Positions 1 through 8,033 of a stretch of 35,841 bases of DNA are shown in pieces (positions within the stretch are counted from its first letter, which is position 1; each line of letters opens with the position of its first letter). A program made the position numbers and the translations under genes. The DNA lies in contig JACDQM010000184.1 in assembly GCA_015657635.1 (NCBI GenBank), positions 1 to 35,841 of the forward strand. The letters run 5' to 3'. The stretch comes from Roseateles sp. (GTDB taxonomy: Bacteria; Pseudomonadota; Gammaproteobacteria; Burkholderiales; Burkholderiaceae_C). Under the pieces are notes generated by a model. The model made no database searches. It saw only the letters and a list, made by a program, of their open reading frames with translations, and was not told the origin of the DNA.

Positions 1-1
1 G

Positions 2-46
2 CTGCGCAGCCATGTGCTGGTTCTGATCGAGAAGCCCCTGTCATGA
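2..46 (+). CDS. 3' end of an unidentified upstream gene (partial)
   Basis: Only the last 14 codons and a TGA stop are inside the window; the reading frame is open to the left edge. The tail reads roughly [14 protein letters not shown]. Its stop overlaps the ATG of the next gene as ATGA, so it is very probably the preceding gene of the same operon. The fragment is too short to assign a family. In pgl-type sugar clusters an acetyltransferase or an ATP-grasp protein would be possible here, but nothing in these residues shows that. Confidence 0.45.
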   Translation: MRSHVLVLIEKPLS

Positions 47-1221
47 GCGAAGCCCAACAGCCCGACCTGCCCTTTCTGCCCTTTGCCCTGCCCGAGATCG
101 GCGAGGAGGAAATCGCCGAGGTGGTGGACACCTTGCGCTCTGGCTGGGTGACCACCGGACCCAAGGCCAAGCGCTTCGAGCAGGCCTTTGCCGAATTCCT
201 GGGTGAGCCGCAGATCGAGTGCATCGCCGTCAACTCCGCCACCGCCGGCCTGCATCTGGCGCTGGAAGCGCTGGGCATTGGCCCCGGCGATGAGGTGATC
301 ACCACCACACATACCTTCACCGCCACCGCCGAGGTGGTGCGCTATCTGGGCGCCGACGTGGTGCTGGTGGACATCGATCCGCTGACGCTCAACATCGACC
401 CGCGCCTGGTCGAGGCGGCGATCACGCCGCGTACCAAGGCCATCATCCCGGTGCACTACGCCGGCCTGGCGGTGGACATGCTCGCCATCCTGGACATCGC
501 CCGCAAGCATGGGCTGCGTGTGGTGGAGGACGCCGCGCACGCGCTGCCCACCACACTGGAGAAGGAGCTGATCGGCACCATGGGCAGCGATGCCACGGTG
601 TTCAGCTTCTACGCCAACAAGACCATGACCACCGGCGAAGGCGGCATGCTGGTGACGCGCAATGCCGAACTGGCCAAGCGCGCCCGCGTGATGCGCCTGC
701 ATGGCATGAACCGCGATGCCTTTGATCGCTTCACCGCCAAGGTGCCGAGCTGGTACTACGAGATCGTGGCACCTGGCTTCAAGTACAACCTGACCGACAT
801 CGCCGCCGCGCTGGGCCTGCATCAGCTGAAACGGCTGACGGCCTTCCAGGCGCGCCGCGAGCAGATCGCGCAGGCCTATCTGGAGGCCTTTGCCGACCTG
901 CCGCTGATCCTGCCGCCGCTGCCAACGGAAGGCGACACGCATTCCTGGCACCTCTTCGTGCTGCGCCTGGCCGACGAGGCGGTGATCGAGCGCGATGTGT
1001 TCATCGAGCGCATGTTCGCCAAAGGCATCGGCTGCAGCGTGCACTACATCCCGCTGCACCTGCACCCGTATTGGCGTGATCGCTACGAGCTGAGCCCGGA
1101 GCAGTTTCCGCACTCGCAGAAGGCCTACGAGCGCATGCTGAGCATCCCGCTCTACACCGCGATGAGCGATGCCGATGTGCAGCGTGTGATCGCCGCGGTG
1201 CGCGAAATCGCACTGAGCTGA
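43..1221 (+). CDS. DegT/DnrJ/EryC1/StrS family sugar aminotransferase (PglE-like)
   Basis: A PLP-dependent aminotransferase that probably adds an amino group to C4 of a UDP-4-keto-6-deoxy-HexNAc, giving the precursor of a bacillosamine or QuiN4-type sugar. It has 392 residues, normal for the family. Visible landmarks are the [13 protein letters not shown] start region, the N-S-A-T-A-G-L-H-L phosphate-binding stretch near residue 65, the E-D-A-A-H motif with Asp163 expected to bind the PLP ring nitrogen, and Lys193 in [13 protein letters not shown] as the Schiff-base lysine. The start overlaps the upstream stop (ATGA). A PglC-like transferase follows 7 bases downstream, and a WbpM/PglF-type dehydratase that could supply the 4-keto substrate lies at 2674-4615. 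Family is certain; the exact substrate is inferred from neighbours. Confidence 0.9.
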   Translation: MSEAQQPDLPFLPFALPEIGEEEIAEVVDTLRSGWVTTGPKAKRFEQAFAEFLGEPQIECIAVNSATAGLHLALEALGIGPGDEVITTTHTFTATAEVVRYLGADVVLVDIDPLTLNIDPRLVEAAITPRTKAIIPVHYAGLAVDMLAILDIARKHGLRVVEDAAHALPTTLEKELIGTMGSDATVFSFYANKTMTTGEGGMLVTRNAELAKRARVMRLHGMNRDAFDRFTAKVPSWYYEIVAPGFKYNLTDIAAALGLHQLKRLTAFQARREQIAQAYLEAFADLPLILPPLPTEGDTHSWHLFVLRLADEAVIERDVFIERMFAKGIGCSVHYIPLHLHPYWRDRYELSPEQFPHSQKAYERMLSIPLYTAMSDADVQRVIAAVREIALS

Positions 1222-1228
1222 AGCTGCG

Positions 1229-1816
1229 ATGGCCAAGCGCCTGTTCGATGTGCTGCTGTCGGCGCTGGGCCTGCTGCTGCTGGCGCCGCTGCTGCTGCTG
1301 ATCGCGCTGTGGGTGAAGCTGGATTCGCCCGGCCCGGTGTTCTTCCGGCAGGAGCGGGTGGGGCGCCACGGCCAGGCCTTTCTGATCCACAAGTTCCGCA
1401 GCATGCGGGTGGACAACGCCGGGCCGCAGATCACCGTGGGCGCCGATCCGCGCATCACGCGCAGCGGGCATTTTCTGCGCGCGTCAAAGCTGGATGAATT
1501 GCCGCAGCTGTGGGATGTGTTGCGCGGCGCGATGAGCCTAGTGGGGCCGCGGCCCGAGGTGCCGCGCTATGTGGCGCTGTATCCGGCCGCGCTGCGCGAG
1601 ATCGTGCTGTCGGTGCGGCCCGGCATCACCGATCTGGCTTCGCTGGAGTTCCGCCACGAGAGCGATCTGCTGGCACGCGCCACCGACCCCGAGCGCGAGT
1701 ATGTGGAGGTGCTGCTGCCTCAGAAGCTGGCGCTGGCGCGGCAGTATGTGGAGACGGCTTCGCTGGCGCAGGATCTGCGCATCATTTGGCGCACGCTGGG
1801 CGCGCTGCGCGGCTGA
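1229..1816 (+). CDS. Small monotopic phosphoglycosyl transferase (PglC/WcaJ C-terminal type)
   Basis: Initiating enzyme of glycan assembly: it moves a sugar-1-phosphate from a UDP-sugar to undecaprenyl phosphate at the inner face of the cytoplasmic membrane. At 195 residues it is the minimal PglC-size form without the extra membrane domain of WbaP/WcaJ. A hydrophobic re-entrant helix lies at about residues 5-28 (FDVLLSALGLLLLAPLLLL), followed by FRQERVGRHG, the HKFRSMR motif and the catalytic Asp-Glu in SKLDELPQLWDVLRG, then MSLVGPRPEVP. The ATG lies 7 bases after the aminotransferase stop, so the two are co-transcribed. The aminotransferase upstream suggests an amino-dideoxy sugar as substrate (inference). 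Confidence 0.92.
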   Translation: MAKRLFDVLLSALGLLLLAPLLLLIALWVKLDSPGPVFFRQERVGRHGQAFLIHKFRSMRVDNAGPQITVGADPRITRSGHFLRASKLDELPQLWDVLRGAMSLVGPRPEVPRYVALYPAALREIVLSVRPGITDLASLEFRHESDLLARATDPEREYVEVLLPQKLALARQYVETASLAQDLRIIWRTLGALRG

Positions 1817-1823
1817 GGGGTTT

Positions 1824-2579
1824 TCAGCGCGCGGTGTAGCGCTTCACGATGTCGTCAATCGCGCCGCTGCGCCGAAGCTTGTCCACCGCGGCTTGCAGCT
1901 TTTCAGCCATCTGTGGCTCGCTCTGTGGGTTGAGCGCGAAGTAGTAAGCGCCTTGCTCGCTGAGCTTGGCCAGCTTGGTGAGCTCGATCGGCGAGGCCAG
2001 CTCAGTCTTGATGCTCCAGGCCATGCCGATCTCGGTGTCCACCATCGCGTCCACCCAGCCGCGGCTCAAGAGCTTGAGCACGGCCGCATTGGAGTTGTCG
2101 GCAGTGATGTGCTGCGCCGGCACGCCGGCCGCCTGCAGGTCGGGAATCGAGGCTTCGCCGCGCACCACGCCGAAGCGGTAGTCGGCCAGCGTCTTGCTGC
2201 CCTGCGCGCGCTTCACTGCGTCTTGGCGGGCCCAGACCCAGGTGCTGCGCGGCAGGATGGGCCCGATCCAGCTGAATAGCGCTTCCCGCTCCGGGCGGCG
2301 TGCGGTGGTGAAGACCAGCGTGTTGGCTTGGGTCAGCGCGGTGTTGTAGGCGCGGGCCCAGGGCAACATCTGCACATTGCATCGCAATGCGGCTTCCTGG
2401 CAGGCGGCGCGCAGGATATCGGTGGCGATGCCCTTGATCTGGCCCTGCTCCTGATAGTTGTAGGGCGGCCACTCGTTCGTCAAGGCGTTCAGTTCAATGC
2501 CGTTGGCCCGCGTGTTGTGTGAAGCGGCGAGGCTCAAGAGCCCGAGGGCACAGACGCGGACGGCAAAGCTGATCGGCAT
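1824..2579 (-). CDS. Periplasmic solute-binding protein, family 3 (amino-acid/polar substrate type)
   Basis: A 251-residue SBP_bac_3-type protein, probably periplasmic. I start it at ATG 2579 because this gives a normal signal peptide (MPISFAVRVCALGLLSLAAS, then roughly HNTRANG). The longer upstream reading would have no signal and would run into the divergent dehydratase gene. The mature part opens with LNALTNEWPPYNYQEQGQIKG, the usual first lobe, and includes TTARRPEREALFSWIGPI, the hinge region KTLADYRFGVVRGEAS and a C-terminal DDIVKRY. No permease or ATPase gene is adjacent, so it may be an orphan binding protein. It converges on the phosphoglycosyl transferase gene with only 7 bases between stops. 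Its link to glycan synthesis is unclear. Confidence 0.82.
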   Translation of the reverse strand: MPISFAVRVCALGLLSLAASHNTRANGIELNALTNEWPPYNYQEQGQIKGIATDILRAACQEAALRCNVQMLPWARAYNTALTQANTLVFTTARRPEREALFSWIGPILPRSTWVWARQDAVKRAQGSKTLADYRFGVVRGEASIPDLQAAGVPAQHITADNSNAAVLKLLSRGWVDAMVDTEIGMAWSIKTELASPIELTKLAKLSEQGAYYFALNPQSEPQMAEKLQAAVDKLRRSGAIDDIVKRYTAR

Positions 2580-2673
2580 GGCTCGCTGGCTGACATGAAG
2601 GCAGACCCCGAGTGTATAGGGACCGGCCTGAGGCTGAAGCGGCCTGCCCGCCTGCCGGGCACAATTGAGGCCT

Positions 2674-4615
2674 GTGAAGCCGTCGCGCCTTTTCAACAGG
2701 CAAGGCAAGCACTTCAACTTTGAAACAACCAAGAAACAAGGCCCGTCGCCCGTGCTGTGGCAATCGCTTGACACCTTTCTGACCCGCCTGCGCCGCCACC
2801 GCGAACCGGTTTCATTGCTGCTCGACGCTCTCGTCGTGGCGCTGGCCTGGCAGGCCACCTATCTGTTCCGGCTGGGCTTCGAGCGCTGGGTCTCGGCCCG
2901 CCCGCTGTATGACGGCTGGGTGCTGCTGGGTCTGGTGATCCTCTATCTGCTGGTGCTGTGGGGCTTGAAAGTACCCAAGGGCATGTGGCGCTTCAGCGGC
3001 TTTGGTGAGGCCAAGCGCCTGGCCCTGGCCTGCCTGATCGCCGGCACGCTGGGGGCCACGCTGGTGCTGATGGCCGAACTGCGGCAGGTGCCGCGCGCGT
3101 GCTTGCCCTGCATCCGGTCTTCAGCCTGATCGGCTGGCGATGATGCGCCTGGGCTACCGCATGCTCTATGAGCACATGCGTGGGCGCATCAGCGGCACGG
3201 CGCACGAATCGCAGCGCGTGCTGGTGCTGGGTGCTGGCCAGGCTGCGCGGCTGTTGGTGGCTGGCATTCAGCACCAGGGCTGGGTGGTGGTCGGGCTGCT
3301 GGATGACGACCCCGCCAAGCGTGGCCTGCGCATCGGCGGCATCCCGGTCTTGGGCACGCTGGATGATCTGCAGCGTCTGGCGGACCTACATGGCATCACC
3401 CAGGTGATCGTGGCGATGCCCTCGGTGCAGGGCGCGCGGCGGCGCCGTGCCTTCGACCTGGCTGCTGAAACCGGCCTGCATGTGTTGACCGTGCCCAGCA
3501 GCGCGGAGTTGCTGTCGGGTCGCCGCCCCGAGCAGCTGCGCGATATCGAGCCTGAGGATCTGCTGGGCCGCGAGCCCGTGCAACTGGACGAGGCTGGCAT
3601 CAGCGATGCCATCGGCGGCAAGGTGGTGCTGATCACCGGCGCCGGCGGCAGCATCGGCAGCGAGCTGTGCCGCCAGGTGGCGCGTTTCGGGCCGCAGCGG
3701 CTGGTGCTGTATGAGCAATCCGAGCTTGCGCTCTACACCATCGAGCAGGAACTGTCCGAGCACTTTCCGCACCTCCCGCTGCTGCGCCTGATCGGCGATG
3801 TGAAGGATCTGGCTCACCTGCGCCAGGTGTTCACACGCTGCCGGCCGCAGATCGTCTTCCACGCTGCGGCCTACAAGCATGTGCCGCTGATGGAAGAGGA
3901 AAACGCCTGGGCTGCGCTGCGCAACAACACGCTGGGGACATATCACGCCGCACTGGCGGCGGCGGAGTCCGGCGCGGAGCGCTTTGTGCTGATCAGCACC
4001 GACAAGGCGGTGAACCCGACCAATGTGATGGGTGCCACCAAGCGCGCGGCCGAACTGGTGATCAGCCGAATGGCCGGACTGCACGCGGGCACGCGCTTCA
4101 TGGCGGTGCGCTTTGGCAATGTGCTGGGCTCAAGCGGCAGCGTGATTCCCAAGTTCAAGGAACAGATCGCCAAGGGTGGGCCGGTCACGGTGACACACCC
4201 CGAGATCACACGCTACTTCATGACCATCCCGGAAGCCGCGCGTCTGGTCGTGCAGGCTGCGGCGCTGGGCGAGACGGGGCAGGTTTATGTGCTGGATATG
4301 GGCGAGCCGGTGAAGATTGTCGATCTGGCGCGAGACATGATCCGCCTGTCAGGCCACAGCCTGGACGAGATCCGCATCGAGTTCAGCGGGCTGCGCCCAG
4401 GGGAGAAGCTTTATGAAGAGTTGTTGGCGGACAGCGATACGACCTTGCCGACGGCGATTGCGCGCCTGAGCATTGCCAAGCTGGACGACGCTGATTCGGG
4501 GCGCACCGTGCTGAGCTGGCTGCTTGAGGGCGCCGGTGCGCAGGCCCTGGCGGATGCCGAGGTGCGCAGCGCGCTTCAAGAATTGTTAGGCACGGAGTTC
4601 AAGCCTCGAAGCTGA
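2674..4615 (+). pseudogene. WbpM/PglF/CapD-type membrane nucleotide-sugar 4,6-dehydratase, two frameshifts
   Basis: The family converts UDP-GlcNAc to its 4-keto-6-deoxy form, feeding the PglE-like enzyme at 43-1221. The first piece (GTG 2674 to TGA 3129) holds three membrane helices. The main open piece (from 3140, 491 residues) holds a Rossmann domain with VLVLGAGQAARLL, then the dehydratase domain with VLITGAGGSIGSELCRQV, STDKAVNP and the Met-x-x-x-Lys active-site variant (MGATK). Between them, about 35 bases in the third frame read as the missing fourth helix (VLALHPVFSLIG). One base missing at about 3099/3100 and one at about 3134/3135 explain everything: 1942 bases plus two gives 648 codons, the usual family size. 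The cause may be real decay or sequence error. The start is uncertain (TTG 2665 is also possible). Confidence 0.85.
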
Positions 4616-4998
4616 GGTCGACTTAGCATCGGATGAATCGAGGTGGGGCGCTTGCGCAACGGAGCTCGGCCTATGCTGGCAAGGCCTGACCCCTGCTGAA
4701 GAACTGCGGCATCCGTCTACTCCAACGTGACTTAGGTCAGCCTCTCTGTGAAAGCTGTCGTTAGGCAGCAACACCTGGCCCTGTTCTGCTGATCGGCGCT
4801 GTGCGGTGCTTGTACTATTCCGTCGCACAGTGTTGTGGGGCTGAACTCAGAAGCTAAGGTGTTTACCCGCAATATGCGTTGGTTCGTTGACAGCGGCTTG
4901 TTGGCTTGCTCTAGAATGCTTGGGCGTGCAAATAGGTACGTGTGATTCGCGAATCATTGTTTGAGTCTTTTATCCATAACCTTTGTGGAGTTCACCGA
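4616..4998. other. Intergenic region and long leader of the secreted-protein gene
   Basis: A 383-base stretch without a credible gene. The only open frame of note (reverse, 4586-4828) has no family character and is probably chance. The 3' half is locally less GC-rich than the flanking genes. It contains the likely promoter at 4887-4917 and the ribosome site GTGGAG at 4985-4990. I see no terminator after the dehydratase gene and no riboswitch fold that I can support. Confidence 0.5.
4887..4917 (+). promoter_or_regulatory. Likely sigma-70 promoter of the secreted-protein gene
   Basis: A perfect -35 hexamer TTGACA at 4887-4892 and a 5-of-6 -10 hexamer TAGAAT at 4912-4917. The spacer is 19 bases, longer than the ideal 17. 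This puts transcription start near 4924 and gives a leader of about 75 bases to ATG 4999. The strong gene downstream fits a strong promoter, but the spacing lowers certainty. Confidence 0.45.
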
Positions 4999-6426
4999 AT
5001 GAAAAAATATGTGATCAAGGCGACCGCTCTGGCGATCGGTGCGCTGGTTGGAGGTGCTGCGTTCGCCTCGATCGACTTCACTGCCGATCCGGTTGCGACG
5101 ACTGGCAAGTTCGCTCGCGAACTGAACTACAACTCGACCGGCACTGGCAACCAGGCAATCGCCGCTGGCCAGACCGTGACGACGAAGCTGGGCTTCGGCG
5201 TGTCGGCCACTCAGCAGCGTTACATCCGCGTTGACCTCGGTGCTCTGAAGCTGGGCGCTGTTGCTGCCGGTACGAACGTCGTGAACAGCACCGCAGCCTT
5301 CGGCGCGGGCAATGTCACCGTGGTGTCGGGTGGTGCGGTCGGTGACTCCTTCATCATCTACCAAGTGACGGGTAACGCTGGCGGCCATGCTGCTTCCGAC
5401 ACCGTCGTCATCACGCTGCCGGCTCTGCGCACGACGGCTGGCAACGCTGCCAACCCCACCGTGACGTACGCTCTGTACGAAACGGCTGTGGCTGCTGCCA
5501 ACAACGCTGCAGGCACGTCGCTGTACTCGACCAGCGGCACGCTGTTCGAATTCGCCACTGGTTACAAGGTCAACGTGACCCAGTACACCAACACGGCTGC
5601 TGTTGCCAAGGCTTACCTGGAATTCACGACGAACGGCTCTGCCCCGACGACGACGACTGCCAAGGCTGAAGTTGGCGCTGTGGACGTTGCTGCTGCTGCT
5701 GGCGTTAACCGTGGTGACGGCACTGCTATCGCTCTGTCTGACCTGTTCACGACGTCGTCGCGCATCGTGTTCAAGGGTGACTTCAACTTCACCAAGGCTA
5801 CCTCTGGTGTGGTGATCGAGGCTGCTGGTTGTACCGGTGCTCTGGGTTCGACCTCGCTGTCGACCGACAAGCTGACCGCAACCTACACGCCTGCTTCGGT
5901 GGCTGCTTTGGCTACGCCCGCATCGCTGTGCGTGGAAACCGCTGCTTCGAACACCGTGGCCATCCCGGCTCAGGCGTTCACGTATGACTTCAACCCGGCT
6001 GCTGTGTCCGGCAACACGGTCACTGACCCGGCTGCCGCTCAAGTTGGTGAAATCGTGCGTGACGGTACTGAACTGCAGGCTCCGTTTGCCACGATCCATC
6101 CTGACTACCTGTCGCGTGTCGTGCTGACCAGCCAGTACTCGCTGGACGTTGCTTACACCCTGTCGACCATCACGGAAGACGGCGTGTCCTGCAACATCGG
6201 CCCGGCTGCTACCGGCACTCTGAAGGCAGGCAAGATGGTTGTTGTGAATGTCAAGGACATCTGCAGCAGCACCACCACCGGCGCAACCCGCCTGGCAGTG
6301 AAGGCCACCATCTCGGCTCCGCTGAACAAGGTGCACGGCCTGTACAACGTGATGAACTACGACGCGGTGACCGGCAAGACCAACTCGCTGATCTCCTACC
6401 CGATGGTTCGCCCGACCGAGAACTAA
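4999..6426 (+). CDS. Abundant secreted, S-layer-like surface protein (unrecognised family)
   Basis: I do not recognise a named family. ATG 4999 is chosen over the in-frame upstream start at 4942 because it has a ribosome site (GTGGAG, 4985-4990) and begins a clean signal peptide: MKKYVIKATALAIGALVGG, cleavage expected after Ala23 (AFA/S). The mature part, about 452 residues, is rich in Ala, Thr, Val, Gly, Ser and Asn. It has no Trp and only four Cys (278, 311, 398, 422), which could form two disulfides. Codon choice differs from neighbours: many GCT, GGT and GTT, with AAC, AAG, TAC and CTG strongly preferred, a sign of very high expression. It ends ahead of a strong terminator and directly precedes the T2SS operon. 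A surface-coat or other abundant T2SS substrate is my inference. No PEP-CTERM tail, lipobox or SLH domain is visible. Confidence 0.75.
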   Translation: MKKYVIKATALAIGALVGGAAFASIDFTADPVATTGKFARELNYNSTGTGNQAIAAGQTVTTKLGFGVSATQQRYIRVDLGALKLGAVAAGTNVVNSTAAFGAGNVTVVSGGAVGDSFIIYQVTGNAGGHAASDTVVITLPALRTTAGNAANPTVTYALYETAVAAANNAAGTSLYSTSGTLFEFATGYKVNVTQYTNTAAVAKAYLEFTTNGSAPTTTTAKAEVGAVDVAAAAGVNRGDGTAIALSDLFTTSSRIVFKGDFNFTKATSGVVIEAAGCTGALGSTSLSTDKLTATYTPASVAALATPASLCVETAASNTVAIPAQAFTYDFNPAAVSGNTVTDPAAAQVGEIVRDGTELQAPFATIHPDYLSRVVLTSQYSLDVAYTLSTITEDGVSCNIGPAATGTLKAGKMVVVNVKDICSSTTTGATRLAVKATISAPLNKVHGLYNVMNYDAVTGKTNSLISYPMVRPTEN

Positions 6427-6452
6427 TCACATCTTGATGTGATGTTCTGAAA

Positions 6453-6477
6453 GGGGCGCCGCAAGGCGCCCCTTTTT
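6453..6477 (+). terminator. Strong rho-independent terminator after the secreted-protein gene
   Basis: A perfect 8-base GC stem, GGGGCGCC (6453-6460) and GGCGCCCC (6465-6472), closes a GCAA tetraloop and is followed at once by TTTTT. It is 26 bases after the stop codon. A small dyad CACATC/GATGTG (6428-6441) precedes it. Confidence 0.93.
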
Positions 6478-6504
6478 CATTTGGTCTTCCAATGGCGATC
6501 GCAC

Positions 6505-6536
6505 GAGCTGCATACAATTGCAGCTCAAGTTTTTTT
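6505..6536 (+). terminator. Second terminator-like dyad upstream of gspG (terminator, attenuator or operator)
   Basis: A perfect 8-base inverted repeat, GAGCTGCA (6505-6512) and TGCAGCTC (6519-6526), encloses TACAAT, followed by AAG and seven T. As RNA it would form a moderate intrinsic terminator 28 bases after the first. The loop TACAAT also resembles a -10 hexamer, but no matching -35 lies 16-18 bases upstream. The alternative is an operator over a gspG promoter. Confidence 0.55.
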
Positions 6537-6557
6537 GGGTTTTCTTTGGCGTCATCC

Positions 6558-7064
6558 ATGAACAAGATCATCCCCGCTGCTTGCGCGACAGCTCGTTGCA
6601 CTCATGGCACAGCCTGTGCAAGAGAGGGCCGTCGTCAATTCGCCGGCTTCACCCTTCTTGAGATGCTCGTTGTGCTGGTCATCATCGGCCTGCTGGCCGG
6701 ATTGGTGGGTCCGCGCCTGTTCTCCAAGGTGGACCAGTCCAAGGTGACGACCGCCGGTACGCAGGTCAAGATGCTGCGCGGTGCTGTGGAGAGCCTGCGG
6801 CTCGACATCGGTCGCTATCCAACCGCTGAAGAGGGCCTGGCGCTGCTGAACAAAGCGCCAGCGGACCCGGCCGTGGCTGCGCGCTGGCGTGGGCCCTATC
6901 TGGATGGTGCCGTGCCAGAGGACCCTTGGAACCACGCCTACCAGTACGCAGTGCCGGGTGCGGATGGCCAACCCTTTGCGCTGTATTCGCTGGGGGCTGA
7001 CAGCAAGCGCGGCGGCAATGGTGATGCCGCTGATCTGGGCGTCTTGCCCGCTTCCGGCCAGTGA
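6558..7064 (+). CDS. gspG: Type II secretion major pseudopilin GspG
   Basis: Major pseudopilin, building the periplasmic pseudopilus that pushes substrates through the secretin. The protein has 168 residues from ATG 6558. The prepilin peptidase site is clear: a 30-residue leader ending QFAG, cut before Phe31, then FTLLEMLVVLVIIGLLAGL with the usual Glu at +5. The GspG-specific tail is present: RYPTAEEGL, DPWNHAYQY and SLGADSKRGGNGDAADLG, the calcium-site region of the family. The leader is long and holds three Cys (9, 14, 20), which is odd. No good ribosome site precedes the ATG; an earlier in-frame start at 6492 would lie inside the terminator-like dyad and is less likely. First gene of the gsp operon. 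Confidence 0.93.
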   Translation: MNKIIPAACATARCTHGTACAREGRRQFAGFTLLEMLVVLVIIGLLAGLVGPRLFSKVDQSKVTTAGTQVKMLRGAVESLRLDIGRYPTAEEGLALLNKAPADPAVAARWRGPYLDGAVPEDPWNHAYQYAVPGADGQPFALYSLGADSKRGGNGDAADLGVLPASGQ

Positions 7065-7095
7065 TGATGGATAGCGCTATCGCTGCTTGCTAGTC

Positions 7096-7554
7096 ATGCT
7101 GCCTTCTGCTGAGACTAGGGCTGCTGTACTGCGCGTTTTTCGGCCTGGTTCCAGCCGCGCTGGACGTGGCTTTACGCTGCTCGAACTCCTTGTCGTGCTG
7201 ACCATCGTCGGTTTGAGCGCGGGCATCATCGTGCCTGCGTTGTCCCGCGCCGTGGACGCCGCGCAAGAGCGGGCCTGGACCCAAGAGTTGGGCGCCGCAT
7301 TGGCGGCCTTGCCGCTAAAGGCGTTTCATGGCGGCCAGCCTTTGCAGTTGGATGCGGAGGCCGTGCGTGCCCTGCTGCCTGATCAGCTGCCGTCCGATGC
7401 GGAGATCACGCTGCTTGAGCCGCTGCGCTACAGCGACATGGGCATGGCGCGCGGTGGCTTGCTGCGCGTGCGGACCAGCCAGGGGCGTGTGCATGAATGG
7501 CGCATCGAGCCCGTCTCCGGCCAGGTGCGGCGGCCGGCTGCCCTCAGCTCGTGA
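7096..7554 (+). CDS. gspH: Type II secretion minor pseudopilin GspH
   Basis: A minor pseudopilin, 152 residues from ATG 7096; an in-frame TTG at 7087 is the alternative. The leader of about 25 residues ends SRAGRG and is followed by FTLLELLVVLTIVGLSAGI, with Glu at +5. The rest is short and variable, as usual for GspH, so the letter is set mainly by position between gspG and gspI. It lies 31 bases after gspG, and its stop overlaps the GTG start of gspI. Expected to join the tip or shaft of the pseudopilus after cleavage by a prepilin peptidase encoded elsewhere. Confidence 0.85.
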   Translation: MLPSAETRAAVLRVFRPGSSRAGRGFTLLELLVVLTIVGLSAGIIVPALSRAVDAAQERAWTQELGAALAALPLKAFHGGQPLQLDAEAVRALLPDQLPSDAEITLLEPLRYSDMGMARGGLLRVRTSQGRVHEWRIEPVSGQVRRPAALSS

Positions 7555-8033
7555 ATCCTGCTCGTCCAACGGTGTTGCCGCGCCGGGCCTCGTTGCCGGC
7601 CTCAGGCTTCGGCTTGCTCGAAGCGATCGTTGCGCTGGCCTTGCTGTCGGGCGTGGGAATTGCGCTCTTCTCATGGATTCAGCAAAACCTGCAGGCGGCC
7701 TCGCAGCTTGAGCAGGTTCAGGCCCGGGCGCTGTTACAGCTGCAGGCGCAGGCCTTGATGAACGCATCGGTGAATCCGCATGTCGAGCCGCGTGGCGAAC
7801 GTCGCGTCGGCGATCTCGTGCTGAACTGGACCGCCGAGTTGGAATCCCCGGTTCGCACCAGTCTGCCGACCCAGGCCATGGAGCCCGTGCGTTGGCGCGT
7901 GGGGCTGTACCGCGTGCAGGTGCAGGCTCGGCGGCTTGATTCTTCGGTGCAAGTGGCGTTCCAGCAGCGCCTGGCGGGCCTGGAGGATGTTGCTGCAGCG
8001 CAATCGGCCAAACCGCAAGGGAGCCCGCCATGA
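7551..8033 (+). CDS. gspI: Type II secretion minor pseudopilin GspI
   Basis: A tip-complex pseudopilin of 160 residues. I choose GTG 7551, which overlaps the gspH stop by four bases (GTGA). The longer open frame upstream is gspH in another frame. The 19-residue leader ends PASG and is followed by FGLLEAIVALALLSGVGIAL with Glu at +5. The body includes a family-like QVQARRLDSSVQVAFQQRLA stretch near the end. It overlaps gspJ as ATGA. GspI, J and K form the heterotrimeric tip in characterised systems, and all three are consecutive here. Confidence 0.88.
   Translation: MNPARPTVLPRRASLPASGFGLLEAIVALALLSGVGIALFSWIQQNLQAASQLEQVQARALLQLQAQALMNASVNPHVEPRGERRVGDLVLNWTAELESPVRTSLPTQAMEPVRWRVGLYRVQVQARRLDSSVQVAFQQRLAGLEDVAAAQSAKPQGSPP

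Noticed and set aside
4586..4828. 80-codon reverse frame in the 4616-4998 gap
   Set aside because: No ribosome site, domain or coupling, and it overlaps the dehydratase end.
4891..4920. Sigma-54 promoter (GG and GC elements) before the secreted-protein gene
   Set aside because: The GG-to-GC distance is 13 or 15 bases for the possible pairs, not the strict 12 of the -24/-12 class.
4954..6336. 460-codon open frame on the reverse strand of the secreted-protein gene
   Set aside because: It follows from the codon bias of the forward gene (few TCA, TTA and CTA triplets). The product is Ser/Arg/Gly/His-rich with no domain, and the forward gene has a signal peptide, ribosome site and terminator.
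4999..6426. PEP-CTERM/exosortase substrate
   Set aside because: The C-terminus lacks a PEP motif, hydrophobic helix and basic end, and no exosortase gene is in the window.
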